From Seriola aureovittata (lineage: Eukaryota > Chordata > Actinopteri > Carangiformes > Carangidae): a DNA stretch of 64,000 nucleotides. The translations under genes were made by a program, and so were the position numbers. The stretch spans positions 12,553,385 to 12,617,384 of the forward strand of contig NC_079364.1 in assembly GCF_021018895.1 (NCBI RefSeq), written 5' to 3'. Position 1 is the first letter of the stretch. Every line of letters starts with the position of its first letter. Of the stretch, positions 13,101 to 23,343 are shown piece by piece. The notes beneath the pieces are model-generated. The model saw only the letters and a program-made list of their open reading frames with translations. It did no database searches and had not been told where the DNA came from.

Positions 13101-15919
13101 TTACTGATAAATGGATTTTTAAATACAGCCAGTGGACACAGAGTTTACTACAGTGTGCTCAATATTTTCAGTTGCTTTGAGTTATATGAAATAATATATG
13201 CCATCCATGAGTAAATAGTCAGAGAAGCAGAGTGATCTGTCCCTGAACATGTGCAAATTACCCTGTTCTATTTTTTTCCTACATCATTTCTTCGGTCCAA
13301 TCTGGGATGGGAGGTATAATGTAATTATCCCTTTTTTTGTAGTTGTAGTGTTGGGCTCATTTAATGCAAACTATTTACTGCTATGACGTCTGTCATTAAG
13401 TCATTCAAACAGCTCAACCACTTCCCCATCAGGTTTTTTTTTTTTAATCCCCCTCTTTCACTCCTCTGTTCCTGTTGGTATTGATTTAGCCCAGCTGTAA
13501 TTATATCATCTGTGTAATTTCTTTGGCGTCACCGCTGGGTTCCTGCCAGCTAATGGAGGCTAAAAGAGGAATCTCCCAGAGTGCTTTGCACCTGGTCACA
13601 GCCAATAATGGCTGTACCAATAATGTGTATTTATGCCAGTATGATGTCAGCTGTAGAGTTGCCCATTTGCATGACACGACCACAACCAGTCATGAAAAGA
13701 ACACGTATGTACATGTGTGTGAATGGCCATTCATCTTGAGTCTTCCAGAGGCTCTTAAATGCACCATGTTCAAATACTCGACAGCTCTTTTTAATGCAGA
13801 AATTCAGTTAATAAGAGAGCGGGCACTTATTCCACTTATGTCCACTCTTAATAGCTGTTCATAGCAGTAAGGAGAGAAAAATGATTCATCCAACCTGACT
13901 ATAACACATTTAACAGCATTGTGATGTAAAAACACTTCCTGCTATTGCAGTCATCCCCAATGATTCTGGGTAGCTCGCTGGTCACTGATCCACCCTGAAA
14001 AAATGTCACATCAGAGGCGAAACAGTGCAGATAGAGGATAAATACATTAACACCCTCTTCCGAAGTACTGCACAGCTCGTGCTTCCCTGGCTGACAAATG
14101 GAACATGAAGGGGAATGATGGTAAGGTGCAAGTGTAGCTTTTAAGACCCCCAGATAAGGGTTCAAACAGCTTGATAAAACGCTTGTCTTTACAGGACAAG
14201 GCTTTTACGTCACGCAGCCAGGCGTGTATTATAGACTGATTTACAGAGATTAGATAAAGAGTCACACACTCCAGACCACTCCATACACAGCTGAATCAGT
14301 CTCTCTCGTGTGTGTTATGCAGTTATGCAGTTGTATGTGAAGACTTTTTCCTAGTAAAAACTTGGCATATGTATCAGTGTATCAGAATTGGCTTCTCTGA
14401 TCGGTCATGCACTGGATAATGCAGCAGCACTCAGTTGTAGTGATGCTCAGGAAGCAATGCTTTTTGTGCCTATGTTTCTGGGTGCACCAAATACAAGTAC
14501 AAGTATCGGGCAGTAAACATTTATTTATTTCTCGCTATGTAACGTTATGAAATGTACAAAAGACTGCAGTTTTGAATTTGCACCTTTTGCTCAGGGTACT
14601 GATGTTCTGTTATATTGAGCTTTGGTGAGAAGCAGATTTAATTATAAAAAAAAGAAAGAAAGAATCATCAATCAAGCAAAATGGGGAAATTGTCTACTGT
14701 GCAATTGTATAGCAACGTTTAATTAACTATTTCATTCTGTGTCATTTTCTTAACTAACAAGCAAGTGTTTTGTCCTTCAGATACTCACACGAACCTGTCC
14801 TTAAACATCCCATACCTGGCCCCTGAGGTCTACACTGTGCCCTTTACCATCTCTGACAGCAGCTCCCCTCCCAGGAGCACCTTCATAAACTTGCCAGGTA
14901 ATGCTGACACTCTTGCTGATGAGCTAAAGCAAGTACAGGGAGGTTATGGGACAGCAGAGTAGGAACAATCAATAGAGATCAACCCCTGTGTGCCAGCTTG
15001 TCCTAGCTCTGCTCTTGTTTATTAATGATACTAATGATTTTTCCAGGCTTGTGATTACACAGCTCTCTTAAGAATGTGTTTTGTCCGGTATTACCTCCTG
15101 ACACCTTATATGCATAACAAAAACAACACATAACTTCTCATGCACAGGTTAGAATAAACTGGTTAATAGAAAAAATTGTGGAGGTATACAGAGTGCTGCA
15201 GTTAAATTAGGGTTAGCATCTCTTACAAAAACTCACTTGTGAGTCACATGTGAAAATTATATTTTGTGTTGTCCCCTTCTATATAAAGTTTTCATATATG
15301 ATATATAACAAATGCATATGTATATGTATAGTCATATGTATAGGCAGGTATCTAATCTGCAAATACATTTCCCATCATTTATAATCAGAGCAGTGTTTTT
15401 TAGTTTGAGTAAAAGTGTAAGTGTAAAACTGAAAGTGTCTTGAAGAATCTAAAACCAAAAATCAATCCTAAACATAACAGAATAACAGGGAGTTATAGTT
15501 CCAGTTTTGTTTAAAAAAAAAAAAAAAAAAAAAACCTGAGTTGTTTTTTGTTTTCTCTTTTTCCTATTCTCTTAGTCACAGTGTGTCCCTGCAACGTCAG
15601 AGGAAACTGCAAAATGGCTGCCAAGCAGTTGCAGGGCATGCCAACTATTCAGTCTGCAGTGGGCATTCTGCTTGGCACCTTTGCAGTCATAGGTAAACAG
15701 ATAGGGTGACATAAACACTTGTAATTTCCAAGGCTTCACTATATTTCACAGCCAAATAAGCAATAACAAAGCAATGTTGTTGAAGATCTCTGTATTTTAT
15801 TTTTTTATTTTTTTACAGGAACTATCCTCATTGTTGTATTTGTGAGACTGTCGTACCAGAACCCCAACAGGCCAAGCAAAACTAACCAGGAGAGAGTTCC
15901 CCTGAAGATTTCCATCTAA
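1149..15919 (+). CDS. cdh16: Kidney-specific cadherin (cadherin-16), 3' part, 11 exons
   Basis: Calcium-dependent cell-surface adhesion protein of the seven-repeat (7D) cadherins; in mammals it lies on the basolateral membrane of kidney and thyroid epithelia. Coding exons: 1149-1274, 2927-3077, 4195-4407, 5510-5586, 7989-8180, 11408-11649, 11762-11892, 12594-12833, 14781-14897, 15576-15692, 15819-15919. All join in frame with GT-AG introns and give 568 residues plus TAA. The protein starts in cadherin repeat 3 and runs through repeat 7, one membrane helix (SAVGILLGTFAVIG then TILIVVFV) and a tail of about 20 residues without a catenin-binding region. Calcium motifs include LDRE, DANDN, DRDSG, DENNN, LDREEN and DVNDN. 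The paired cysteines CPCNVRGNC before the membrane, the GMPT..SAVGIL segment and the VPLK ending resemble mammalian CDH16 more than CDH17. The position beside ca7 agrees. Repeats 1-2 and the signal peptide are outside the window. Confidence 0.93.
1275..2926 (+). other. cdh16: cdh16 intron of 1.65 kb
   Basis: AT-rich intron. It holds an ATCC tetranucleotide microsatellite at 2616-2643. I see no other recognisable element. Confidence 0.8.
2616..2643. repeat. (ATCC)n microsatellite
   Basis: About six to seven copies of CATC/ATCC in tandem inside a cdh16 intron. Confidence 0.9.
2927..3077 (+). CDS. cdh16: cdh16 exon, end of repeat 3 and start of repeat 4
   Basis: Acceptor TTGTCAG, donor GTAACTG; 151 bases ending in phase 1 (G of a glycine codon). 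It holds the inter-repeat calcium linker DANDNRP followed by the first strand of repeat 4 (FPQAQYHTVVKE). Confidence 0.92.
3078..4194 (+). other. cdh16: cdh16 intron of 1.1 kb
   Basis: Intron containing the inverted repeat copy at 3181-3481. The remainder shows no recognisable structure. Confidence 0.8.
3181..3481 (-). repeat. Dispersed teleost repeat rich in GATTAAT, copy 2 (inverted)
   Basis: Reads in reverse complement as TATGGCTGCAACTAATGAT followed by TTTCATTAATGATTAATCTG, the same family as the copy at 71-293 but on the other strand. The two copies flank the exons at 1149-1274 and 2927-3077. Confidence 0.65.
4195..4407 (+). CDS. cdh16: cdh16 exon, body of cadherin repeat 4
   Basis: Acceptor TTTCCTCAG, donor GTGACTA; 213 bases, phase 1 at both ends. 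Contains AADNDD and the FRVDRDSGVIS signature typical of cadherin repeats. The open frame continues past both splice sites, so the apparent ATG at 4179 is intronic and not a start. Confidence 0.93.
4408..5509 (+). other. cdh16: cdh16 intron of 1.1 kb
   Basis: AT-rich intron; nothing recognisable apart from splice sites. Confidence 0.8.
5510..5586 (+). CDS. cdh16: cdh16 exon, end of cadherin repeat 4
   Basis: Acceptor CCCTGGCAG, donor GTACGAG; 77 bases, enters in phase 1 and leaves in phase 0. Encodes the last strand of the repeat (CTVVVTVQ) and the linker DENNNPPVF, a variant of DxNDN. An N-glycosylation sequon NSS is present. Confidence 0.92.
5587..7988 (+). other. cdh16: cdh16 intron of 2.4 kb
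   Basis: Contains a CA microsatellite at 7161-7188. No further coding exon is needed, since the flanking exons join in frame in phase 0. Confidence 0.8.
7161..7188. repeat. (AC)14 microsatellite
   Basis: Uninterrupted AC dinucleotide run in a cdh16 intron. Confidence 0.95.
7989..8180 (+). CDS. cdh16: cdh16 exon, cadherin repeat 5 (first part)
   Basis: Acceptor CCCCGACAG, donor GTGAACA; 192 bases, 64 codons, phase 0 at both ends. Begins YGPFHIPEDAPVGT, the usual N-terminal strand and PE(D/N) calcium motif of a cadherin repeat, followed by GDADVRGG in place of the usual DxD. Confidence 0.92.
8181..11407 (+). other. cdh16: cdh16 intron of 3.2 kb, the largest in the window part of the gene
   Basis: Flanking exons join in phase 0, so no exon is missing. 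TG-rich imperfect repeats lie around 8730-8780. The stretch 9121-9380 mixes short homeodomain-like TAATTA cores with higher-complexity sequence and could be a conserved non-coding element, but I cannot test conservation. Confidence 0.7.
11408..11649 (+). CDS. cdh16: cdh16 exon, end of repeat 5 and start of repeat 6
   Basis: Acceptor TTCACACAG, donor GTAAACC; 242 bases, phase 0 in, phase 2 out. Contains LDFERESEY (degenerate LDRE), the non-canonical linker VDDVNEGP (no DxNDN) and the repeat 6 opening YEVTVREGEEPG. Confidence 0.93.
11762..11892 (+). CDS. cdh16: cdh16 exon, body of cadherin repeat 6
   Basis: Acceptor TTTTGTGCAG, donor GTAAGAT; 131 bases, phase 2 in, phase 1 out. Encodes FSIGKYSGELKT and ALDREENSTYTMEV, the standard middle of a cadherin repeat with an intact LDRE motif and an NST glycosylation sequon. 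Confidence 0.92.
11893..12593 (+). other. cdh16: cdh16 intron of 0.7 kb
   Basis: Contains an imperfect CA-rich stretch near 12133-12190; otherwise featureless. Confidence 0.75.
12594..12833 (+). CDS. cdh16: cdh16 exon, end of repeat 6 and repeat 7 (first part)
   Basis: Acceptor TTTCCCCACAG, donor GTGAGGT; 240 bases, phase 1 in and out. It holds the last canonical linker DVNDNSPVL, then the divergent membrane-proximal repeat 7 with YLCTPRWEDQ, matching the YLCTPR segment of mammalian CDH16, and RRNWKLTPIN. Confidence 0.93.
12834..14780 (+). other. cdh16: cdh16 intron of 1.9 kb
   Basis: The open frames at 13523-13864 and 13899-14165 have no domain signature and lie between exons that join in phase 1, so I treat them as non-coding. 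No repeat family recognised. Confidence 0.75.
14781..14897 (+). CDS. cdh16: cdh16 exon, cadherin repeat 7 (second part)
   Basis: Acceptor TGTCCTTCAG, donor GTAATGC; 117 bases, phase 1 in and out. Encodes THTNLSLNIPYLAPEVYTVP and a serine/proline-rich turn SDSSSPPRS, similar in layout to the last extracellular repeat of mammalian CDH16. Confidence 0.9.
14898..15575 (+). other. cdh16: cdh16 intron of 0.7 kb with A-tract
   Basis: Holds an A run of about 22 bases at 15513-15534, just upstream of the pyrimidine tract of the next acceptor, and an AT/TA-rich patch near 15290-15345. Confidence 0.8.
15513..15534. repeat. Poly(A) tract
   Basis: About 22 consecutive A. No obvious LINE or processed pseudogene body precedes it. 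Confidence 0.9.
15576..15692 (+). CDS. cdh16: cdh16 exon, juxtamembrane cysteines and start of membrane helix
   Basis: Acceptor TTCTCTTAG, donor GTAAACA; 117 bases, phase 1 in and out. Encodes VTVCPCNVRGNC (three cysteines, closely like the mammalian VCRCNVEGQC), GMPT, and the first half of the transmembrane helix SAVGILLGTFAVIG. Confidence 0.94.
   Translation, partial: SQCVPATSEETAKWLPSSCRACQLFSLQWAFCLAPLQS
15819..15919 (+). CDS. cdh16: cdh16 terminal coding exon, membrane helix end and short tail
   Basis: Acceptor TTTTTTTACAG; 101 bases ending with TAA at 15917-15919. Encodes the rest of the helix (TILIVVFVRL) and a cytoplasmic tail of about 20 residues ending VPLKISI. The tail is too short for the beta-catenin-binding region of classical cadherins, as expected for 7D cadherins. 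Confidence 0.94.
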
Positions 15920-17389
15920 TTAAGGTGATGCTGTGTTGTCTGTCCTGCTCACTGCCTTGGCCAACTGGACTAATGTCATGATGAATTCATCAAGTGACCA
16001 TGAATGTTTAAAAGTGAATGTATATTTCAGTTATTGGATCAAAGTTCAGATGTACACTGACCTAAAAAGCAAAATCACAAAATATTTCTAGATTAGTCAA
16101 GATATCTAATGTATGTTAAGTGCTAAGATACGATGTACACTTATGTTTTAAGTTTGTCATTTTTTATTGCTAGGGCCATTTGAGAGATATTGAGTATGAA
16201 GTCATAATATTAAAAGAAAAAAGTTGCTCTATTTTTAGAATAAAGGTGATATTTTACGAGATATTTTGAAATTTGAAAGTCGCTATTTTAAGGAAAATTC
16301 TTATAATTAAAATTTGGATTTTTGAGTCATAATTTAAAAAGTGGTGTTCTGTCTCATAATCTTCCACTTAAACTTGAAATATTGTAACTTTTTTCTCTTA
16401 ATATTTCAACTTTATTCTCAAAACCTTTTTTTCTCTGACCTTGGCTCATACTTGTAATGTACACTACACATACCTGTTATTCATTAATGTTGTGTAACCC
16501 ATCTGGGCATTGAACTATAATGATATTTTCTGGATTCTTTATTCTGATAAAATGCTACAAAAAGATCTTTGTAAAACCATAAATCAGAAGCAACATGCCT
16601 GTAAATGCTGAGAGGTGATTGAATCTAATCTAACACTTAAACAGAATTAAAACATGTTGCCAGCACCAGATAAATGCATAATTTCATTTAACTTCAAATC
16701 TTTATTCAATACTTTTGTTATATTAATTCTATCCAAGTATAACTGTAAATCACCTGCACTGTTGTAGCATCTCATACCTGTAACAATGGACTCAGCGCTA
16801 CATCTCTGTAGCTATGTACAATCTTCCACATTATAAACCATAACACTTTTAATCTAATGAGACAGCCTGAAACTGTCCTGTGTGTAACTACATCAGCAGT
16901 GCGCTTCAGTCACTGTGATTAAGGCTTTATTAACGCTCACCCTGACGACCTCACAGGCCAGCAAAGCTATATTCAGACCTAAGTGTTGCTATGAATAGCT
17001 CAACAATTGAAGATCCACTGAATGACACTTACCACACAGTGCCCAACGAACTAATCATCCCCCCATCCACAAAAGACAAAGCTTCACAAATTAAATAGAT
17101 GCTACATGCTCATCCATTAGCCTGTTCTGACGAAAGTTTAATCAATTTTGGATAATTGTTCATGCTCGACTGTCAGGAGAAAAAAAGGGGTAACATTGTA
17201 AGCAATGCAATGAAAATGAAGCTCCTCTCACACACACCATATTTAAAACTAATAGGTTGGAGACTAAAAACTACCAGTGATAATCTATTTCATTAAATCA
17301 ATATTCTTTGTGTAATATATAGAAATGTTTTGGTTTTCCCAGTCTTAGTGAGAAACCCACTGAGAATCATATCCCCTAACTGAGTTTAT
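15920..17389 (+). other. cdh16 3' UTR and start of intergenic region
   Basis: AT-rich sequence after the cdh16 stop, including the candidate AATAAA at 16239. No coding signal or known repeat seen. Confidence 0.65.
16239..16244 (+). terminator. cdh16: Candidate polyadenylation signal for cdh16
   Basis: AATAAA about 320 bases after the cdh16 stop codon; a plausible 3' end, though other sites further down are possible. Confidence 0.4.
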
Positions 17390-17815
17390 TAGTGTCTGTT
17401 AGCTCTTTGTTTTGGTTTTTGTGGCTTTCGCCTGCATTATATGGCTCAGTGTTCTTTCATCAGCCCCTTTTTGGGCACCAGTGCAAGCGCCTGTTTTTAG
17501 CAATCTCTAATAAAGTAACTTAATGCTACATTTCCAGCATAGAAGGGCAAATAGAGGGAGTTAACGACTAGCTAGTGAAAAAAGTCAAACAAGTAGCAAA
17601 ATAAACACCCAGATTTTTTTCCCAGGAGTTGGTGGAGACCAGACCAAAGCTAAAAGACATAGTTCCAGTGGGATGATAATGTTGTTCCATGTCTGCTGGA
17701 TGTAACTGTTCTGTAAAACATTATCCAAAACAACTTCTTTTGACAGATGATAATAAGCAGTGTTTTTGCACTTCCTCTGTTTTGCAGTCCCACAAAATCA
17801 GTCAATGCAGCTTTA
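17390..17815 (+). repeat. Dispersed percomorph repeat with CAGGAGTTGGTGGAGACC core, copy 1
   Basis: Core CCCAGGAGTTGGTGGAGACC at about 17622-17641, with flanking GTTAACGACTAGCTAGTG and a tail ending CAATGCAGCTTTAAG. Related copies lie near 19510-19770 and, on the other strand, 51610-51860. It resembles a non-autonomous repeat widespread in percomorph fish; ends are approximate. Confidence 0.6.
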
Positions 17816-17951
17816 AGTGCAATACGACAGTTCTTGAACCACAACTTTGACATGAGTCCAATCCTAACTGACACTTTTTAATCCGAAATCCCCACAAAAA
17901 ATAGAAAGATGGGCATTTTTCACAGCACGTGTTTTGACTTGTGACTAATTT

Positions 17952-17991
17952 GATTAATTAATTAATTAGTTAATTAATTAATTAATTAATA
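17952..17991. repeat. (ATTA)n tetranucleotide repeat
   Basis: About ten units of ATTA/TTAA with one ATTAGTTA interruption near the middle, giving a nearly palindromic tract. Confidence 0.9.
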
Positions 17992-19509
17992 ATGGCTCTT
18001 TTCTATTCAAGTGTCCCAATAAGCCATGACAGTGTGACGGTGAGCCAGCATGAACAATACCAGGACCCAGAAACTGAAGAAACTAAATGGAATTCAGCCT
18101 TTTCAGCTTAACAGCCTATTCATGTTATTTTTTACACCTGTCCTTTTCCTACTGTGACATATCAAAATGTCTTCAGTGAAAGAAGCCTATTAACCCAAAG
18201 TAAATATCTAGGGATTGCTCTGTTAATATTATGAGAGTCACTATCAGCTGCAAAAACTAGAATGTTTAGGTACTCATTGTACTCTAGTATCAGTAATAGA
18301 CAAACAGGCAAATGTGTGGACATGTTGTCTTTATAACTGAACTCAGGCTTATTTAAAAATAGAGTCAAGAATCACAAATTGGAAATGATGACGACATATG
18401 TACTCAAACGGGAGCAGGCCTAATCTGGGTGAGGGTTTGCAGCTGTTTTTATTTTTCTTTCTCATTTGTCTCCCAGGTCAGAGTTAGTACACTGTTGCGG
18501 AGTAAACTCTCAAAAGAACTAATTTTCAGCTGCTCAGCATTTCTACTGTTCCAGCAGGCAGGAAATGGAGGAAAAAAAACTGTTAGAATGGAGCAGAAAT
18601 GAGAAGACAAATCTGAAAATAACCCCATTTGCATATTCACAATTACAAATATGTGTCTGTCAAGACAAGATGCTCCCTCGACTGGACATTTTTCAATGTG
18701 CAATGACTCACCAACTATATAAACAATGGTGCTGATAGTCTACGCACCCACTGCCCATTTATGTTAGGTTATTTATATCTCTGCTAACTGTTCCAATCAA
18801 AGCACAACATAGCTCCAAGTACAAGAAAAATACACTAAAGAGGACCCTGAGGGAGAAGTGAGAGCAGAGGGGGAAGGATTAGCTTGTGACATGGGGTCAA
18901 GCGTTACGTTTGGGAGGTAATGAGCCTCCAACTTTAGCCTCAGTGTGCTCTAACAGATCCTCGGAGGACAGAGATGGTTCAGATGGCCGACTTGGGGAGC
19001 AAGGCCACAGAGATAGATGGGGGTGAGATTTCCAATCAGTCCAAGTAGCTTGGGAATGAAAGATAATTCACCACATATGGAAGGACACTCAGGGACAGGC
19101 ACAGTGGAGCAGTGGCCGGTTTTCCCCAAGTGGCCGGCTGGTTTTCCATTGCTCGGTTACCGGCAGACACGAGTGTTTTTCCTAATCCCTCCTCCCTCTG
19201 TTCTGAGTTTCCCCACAGCTTTGGCTATTTTAAGCTTCCTTTAAGATGGTGTAATTTCACTTTGGCTCCAAACTTGACAGTTTCCTCATCTGTAGCTGTT
19301 AAAAGATTGCTCAGTAATAGTGCTGCTGCATGTCATTTCTGATAAGTTGTGCTGCTATAAATATGACACATAACTCTTTCCCGGTCAATATACACCTGGA
19401 TCCCCCTGAACCATTGAAGCAGCTATAATCAATATTTTATATCAACATGGTTGACATGATTACTTGTGTGTGAAAAGTTGGTCATCACCTCTGCAGTTCC
19501 CTTCTGAGC
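17992..19509. other. Intergenic, nothing recognised
   Basis: No gene or repeat family identified. The small open frames near 18449-18703 and 19017-19342 have no recognisable domain and no flanking splice context. Confidence 0.6.
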
Positions 19510-19770
19510 TCTGAAGAGCATTTTAGCATCTTTCAGCCCATTGTTTTACTTTTGTGTCCCACAACTTTATTGTTTCGGGTCACTCTCATCACTCTCATCA
19601 GTATCATTATCAGCTCCAGCTCAAGCTATCAGCCGTTTATAATGAAAAAGCTCTAAAAACCCACTGTAGGCTACATTTAATGGCTAAGGAGCCAGATATT
19701 TCCCTCAGGAGTTGATGGAGACCAAAACTGGAGCTACAACAATTAAACTCCTGTGTTTTTTCCAGGGATC
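19510..19770 (+). repeat. Dispersed percomorph repeat with CAGGAGTTGATGGAGACC core, copy 2
   Basis: Shares CCAGATATTTCCCTCAGGAG and TTGATGGAGACCAAAACTG with copy 1 at 17390-17815. Diverged and probably truncated. Confidence 0.6.
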
Positions 19771-20571
19771 ATTACGCAGGCATATATGAAGTTTTTAACT
19801 GCCCTTAGTGGATGCATATTTAATCAGTTTGAACTCTGTGGGTTTGAGAGAGCTTAGGCATGAAATCCAATTTGTATTTGTTGTGATACGGATCTACTCA
19901 GAGGCTGAGGAAGACGTATCTGTGAGTTCCATTTCATTGTTCATTTGAGTAATTTGCCATATCTCCATATATTACAGAGGTGTGGAGATGAGGTACAGAT
20001 TCATATATGGCGGTCATTTGCATTTTGATTGCCATGTGTTTGATTACATTTCATCTGGAGGCAAACACCTTTTTATCATCTTATTTAATACAGTTGATTG
20101 CGTTCAGAACACACAGGCTTTCATTTAAATATCTGTGGAATGAAAGCTCACCCCAAGAAAGGTCTTACTCTAATGGAAACTTCAATTCTGAAAGGTTAGA
20201 AACATGAACATTCTCCCTTTGAAATGACCTCAACAACTCTGGCAATAAGTGGCCTACAGAGTGTGGGAATAAACTTGCTCTTAGTTGTTTCAGCGTCTCC
20301 TGTTCTTTCAGTAAATTTGTTTGACTAATATAAATTGTCTGTAATTACTGGCAGCTGAGAAAGGTCAGAGGCTATTAGGGTTTTCCATTTGCACGACAGA
20401 TTGATTCCCTGACAGGAATGGTGCTGCACAACAGTGACACAACTCACTGGTGCGTTATGTTGCATCATTGTGCCTGATGTGCTCCAGCTGTCCACTTTTA
20501 CGGTAACCACACTGTGACAGTCGATCTGGCAGAAACTTTGAGATTCCCTTTGGCTACAGCTCTGCTCCAGC

Positions 20572-21343
20572 ACTGGTGGAATCTAAATAAGCACATTTAC
20601 TCAAGTACTGTATTTAAGCATTAATTATTAGAAGTACTCGTTCAGAGGAAATTTTGTACTTTTTATTCCATTAGTTTGTAGTTCCTTTGCAGATTTAGAG
20701 TTATATGATGCACTGATGTAGATTAAAATGAAATGATCTCAAATTTAAAAGAAGAAATAACACAGTCTTCCCCTTACAAACAAAAAGTTGAATTCATAGG
20801 CAATAAAACACACCTTTGCTCATCTCACCACACTCATGGTTTTACTGCTACAGGCTTATTTGGTCTGGTATGACCAGTAGCTTAGGCTAATATTAGCTTA
20901 GCATTTCGGCTAAATTATTTGTGCCTTTGCTTGACTTTGTAGAGTCAGACAGGAAACATGGAGGGAGAGAGATAAAGAGAGAGAGAGAGAAACAACATCC
21001 AACAAAGGTCACTGGCTGGTGTCAGACGTTGCGGTTATGCGGTATGTGGCTGTAGTTTGACTTTTAGCCTTATCTCAAAATCATCATTTGCTGCTCCAGT
21101 GGCCGCTGCTTTGGAGTTACAGTCTGATTTTTGAAACTTCAGTCAATCAGTAATAATAATAACAACAAGCCAACGTAATATTAACCCAAAAATATAATAT
21201 TAACACTTACAGACACACAGGACTTTTGATACTTTAAGTACATGTTGCTGATAATACTTACATACTCATATTCTCCAATGCAGGACTTGAGTATTAAGTA
21301 TTGCTGTGTTTACTTTAGCAAGGATCTGAATACTTCATACATC
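20572..21343 (+). repeat. Transposon-like repeat with TTTACTCAAGTACTGTA terminus, copy 1
   Basis: Begins CTGGTGGAATCT then ACATTTACTCAAGTACTGTA, and ends TTTTGATACTTTAAGTACAT to GATCTGAATACTTCATACA. This matches a repeat I know as extremely common in teleosts (start GTGGTGGAAAGTAAC, end CTTCTTCCACCAC). The middle, about 20760-21220, is unrelated to the other copies and is probably a later insertion. Confidence 0.65.
20958..20991. repeat. Purine-rich (GA)n tract
   Basis: GGAGGGAGAGAGATAAAGAG followed by a GA run; low-complexity polypurine inside the probable insertion of the preceding repeat. Confidence 0.85.
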
Positions 21344-22309
21344 ATTATGCTCAAGACTTAAGACAGAAGCAGATTTTCAATTAATTTCCCTTTTCAAAAA
21401 ACATGTTGAACGCTTGCAGGGTTACCTGGTCTATTGATATCTGCTGTAAAAAAAAAAAAGCACATTGCACCCTCCAAATAAAGAGGATGGTAGTTTTTGT
21501 GTGCAGCCACATTGCTCATTGAGAAGTGAGAATTGAAATGTTTAGAGAAAAAGCACTGAAAAAGAAAGAGTCATGGTTCTGCTTTCTATTTTCAGTTATC
21601 CTTTCAATACAGTAATTTGATGTTCTGAACAGGAAAACAGTTTAAACTGCTTGTCACATGAAATGGACATTTGACAGAGTATGTGCGTCACTGCTATTTA
21701 TGGCATTTCAGAGACTGTAATCACTCTTACATTTCAGACTATCAAGACAGGAAGCTGGAAATCAACAATTTGATTCTAGAAGCAGCTGGAATATACACAC
21801 ATAAAGCAAACCAGACTCTAGTGCACGGCACTGTGAAGATGCCTTTGACATTTTATATGTGGGGTTTGTTTTTTAAAAGTGTTCAGTGGTAGATCAGCAG
21901 ATTATTAAAAATTTCAGAATTGCTATTCATGCATTGCTTGGCTAGATTTATTTATGTTCTTCATAAATTCGTGAGGGATTAGTTGTTGACATAAACATGA
22001 GCTTATTCTGTTGTGAAAGATTTTGTTCCACTTCATTTCCTCCGAAATATAAAAAGCAATAATTTAATTGAAGGTATTCAGTGGACAATTCAGCCCCATT
22101 TGAACACTGGGGGAATATGCACCCCACCTCTTCCCTTCACCTATATCTTTAATCATGGATCAGCAGCCTATACATTTTTTTTGATTAGCAGAAATCATCC
22201 AACAATCATTTTTTTGCTTAATCAACTATCATCTGCAATCATATGCAGAATTATGAAGGTAGAGGTGCTTAAAGGATTAGACAGACAATATTCTTTATAA
22301 TCTTTTTAT
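21344..22309. other. Intergenic, nothing recognised
   Basis: AT-rich sequence without recognisable genes; the open frames at 21671-21892 and 22013-22300 show no domain or splice context. Confidence 0.6.
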
Positions 22310-22775
22310 TGTTAACAAATTCCATGAAAAGACCATACCCAACAGTGTGATAGTTTTTCAGTACTTTGCGGCTTTCCTCCTCTACTGTGACTCTCAGCCC
22401 TGAACCAGAGTCACAAATATATATTTTAATTTTTAAAATGTTTAAAAAGGGTCAGTAATTTCCTAAAACAGCTGGGAACTGTAGTTTTTTAGCAAACGCT
22501 ACCCAAACAGGAGTTAAAAGTGTCCTTGCTGGGGACTATTCTTAGTGGTGCACCAGTGAGTCTTTACAGCAACAGAATGGTGCATGTGGGATTGACCCAG
22601 AATAAAGTAACATGTCATCCAGTTCAACTGTGTCGCTCACTGATGTTTATTTGGGCAACAATGGAGGCGCAGAGAAATAAGCTGTATCAGGTTTGGGCTA
22701 CGCAGATAATACTAATGATTAGGATCAATTCATTTTTGGTTTTGGTCTTTTCATTGGAATTGTTGACAATAAGAA
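22310..22775 (+). repeat. Dispersed repeat with TTATTGTTAACAAATTCC head, copy 1
   Basis: Shares a series of blocks with 33950-34480 in the same order: ACAAATTCCATGAAAAGACC, GGTCAGTAATTTC, GAACTGTAG, TGGGGACTATT, GAATGGTGCATGTGGGATTG, GCTCACTGATGTTTATT and CAATTCATTTTTGG. Two diverged copies of one element are thus visible in this window. Confidence 0.75.
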
Positions 22776-23343
22776 AAATATAAAATATCACCAGGCTCAT
22801 CCATTAATTTGTCAAATACAACATAATTCATCAAACTGCAGGACAAGAGAAAAACATATTATGTATGGTTATTGCTTTAATATATTCCATGCAGCACTTA
22901 TGAAAAAGCCATGTGAGAGTGAGATAGAGGCACTGAGTAAAGTGTGCTCTACAACTGGAGAGGTCCATGAAAGAGAGGATCACAAAGGGATCACATCAGG
23001 GATTAGGACAAAGGGTGCTGAATGATACAATATCCAGAAAGTGGTAATGAAAGCAGCATGAGGCCTATTCTGTTACACTAAACACACTGAACATGTTATT
23101 CTGGACAGCTCCTGTCAGAAAAATCACAGCACATGTAGAGAGACAGAAATGAGCCTGACATGAGAAAGAGACACAAACAGGAGATAGGGCATGAGACACA
23201 AAATTAGCTTTTATTCTTTTTAATTGTATTGGCCTGTTTTTTATTTGCAACCACGTTCTACGGTAACAAAAAAAAATCTTTTCACTTTTCAAAATTATAC
23301 AGAATTCCACTTTGCTGAATATTCAACAACATTAATGAGGACA
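22776..23343. other. Intergenic, nothing recognised
   Basis: No gene or repeat identified. Confidence 0.6.

Noticed and set aside
13523..13864. 113-codon open frame inside cdh16
   Set aside because: Lies in an intron whose flanking exons join correctly in phase 1; no cadherin motifs.
15513..15534. Poly(A) run as the tail of a retroposed sequence
   Set aside because: No retroposon body or target duplication precedes it; it sits just before a splice acceptor and is probably simple slippage.
1149..15919. Assignment of the cadherin to CDH17 or to classical or VE-cadherin
   Set aside because: The short tail excludes classical types; the CPCNVRGNC segment, VPLK ending and ca7/nae1 neighbourhood favour CDH16 over CDH17.
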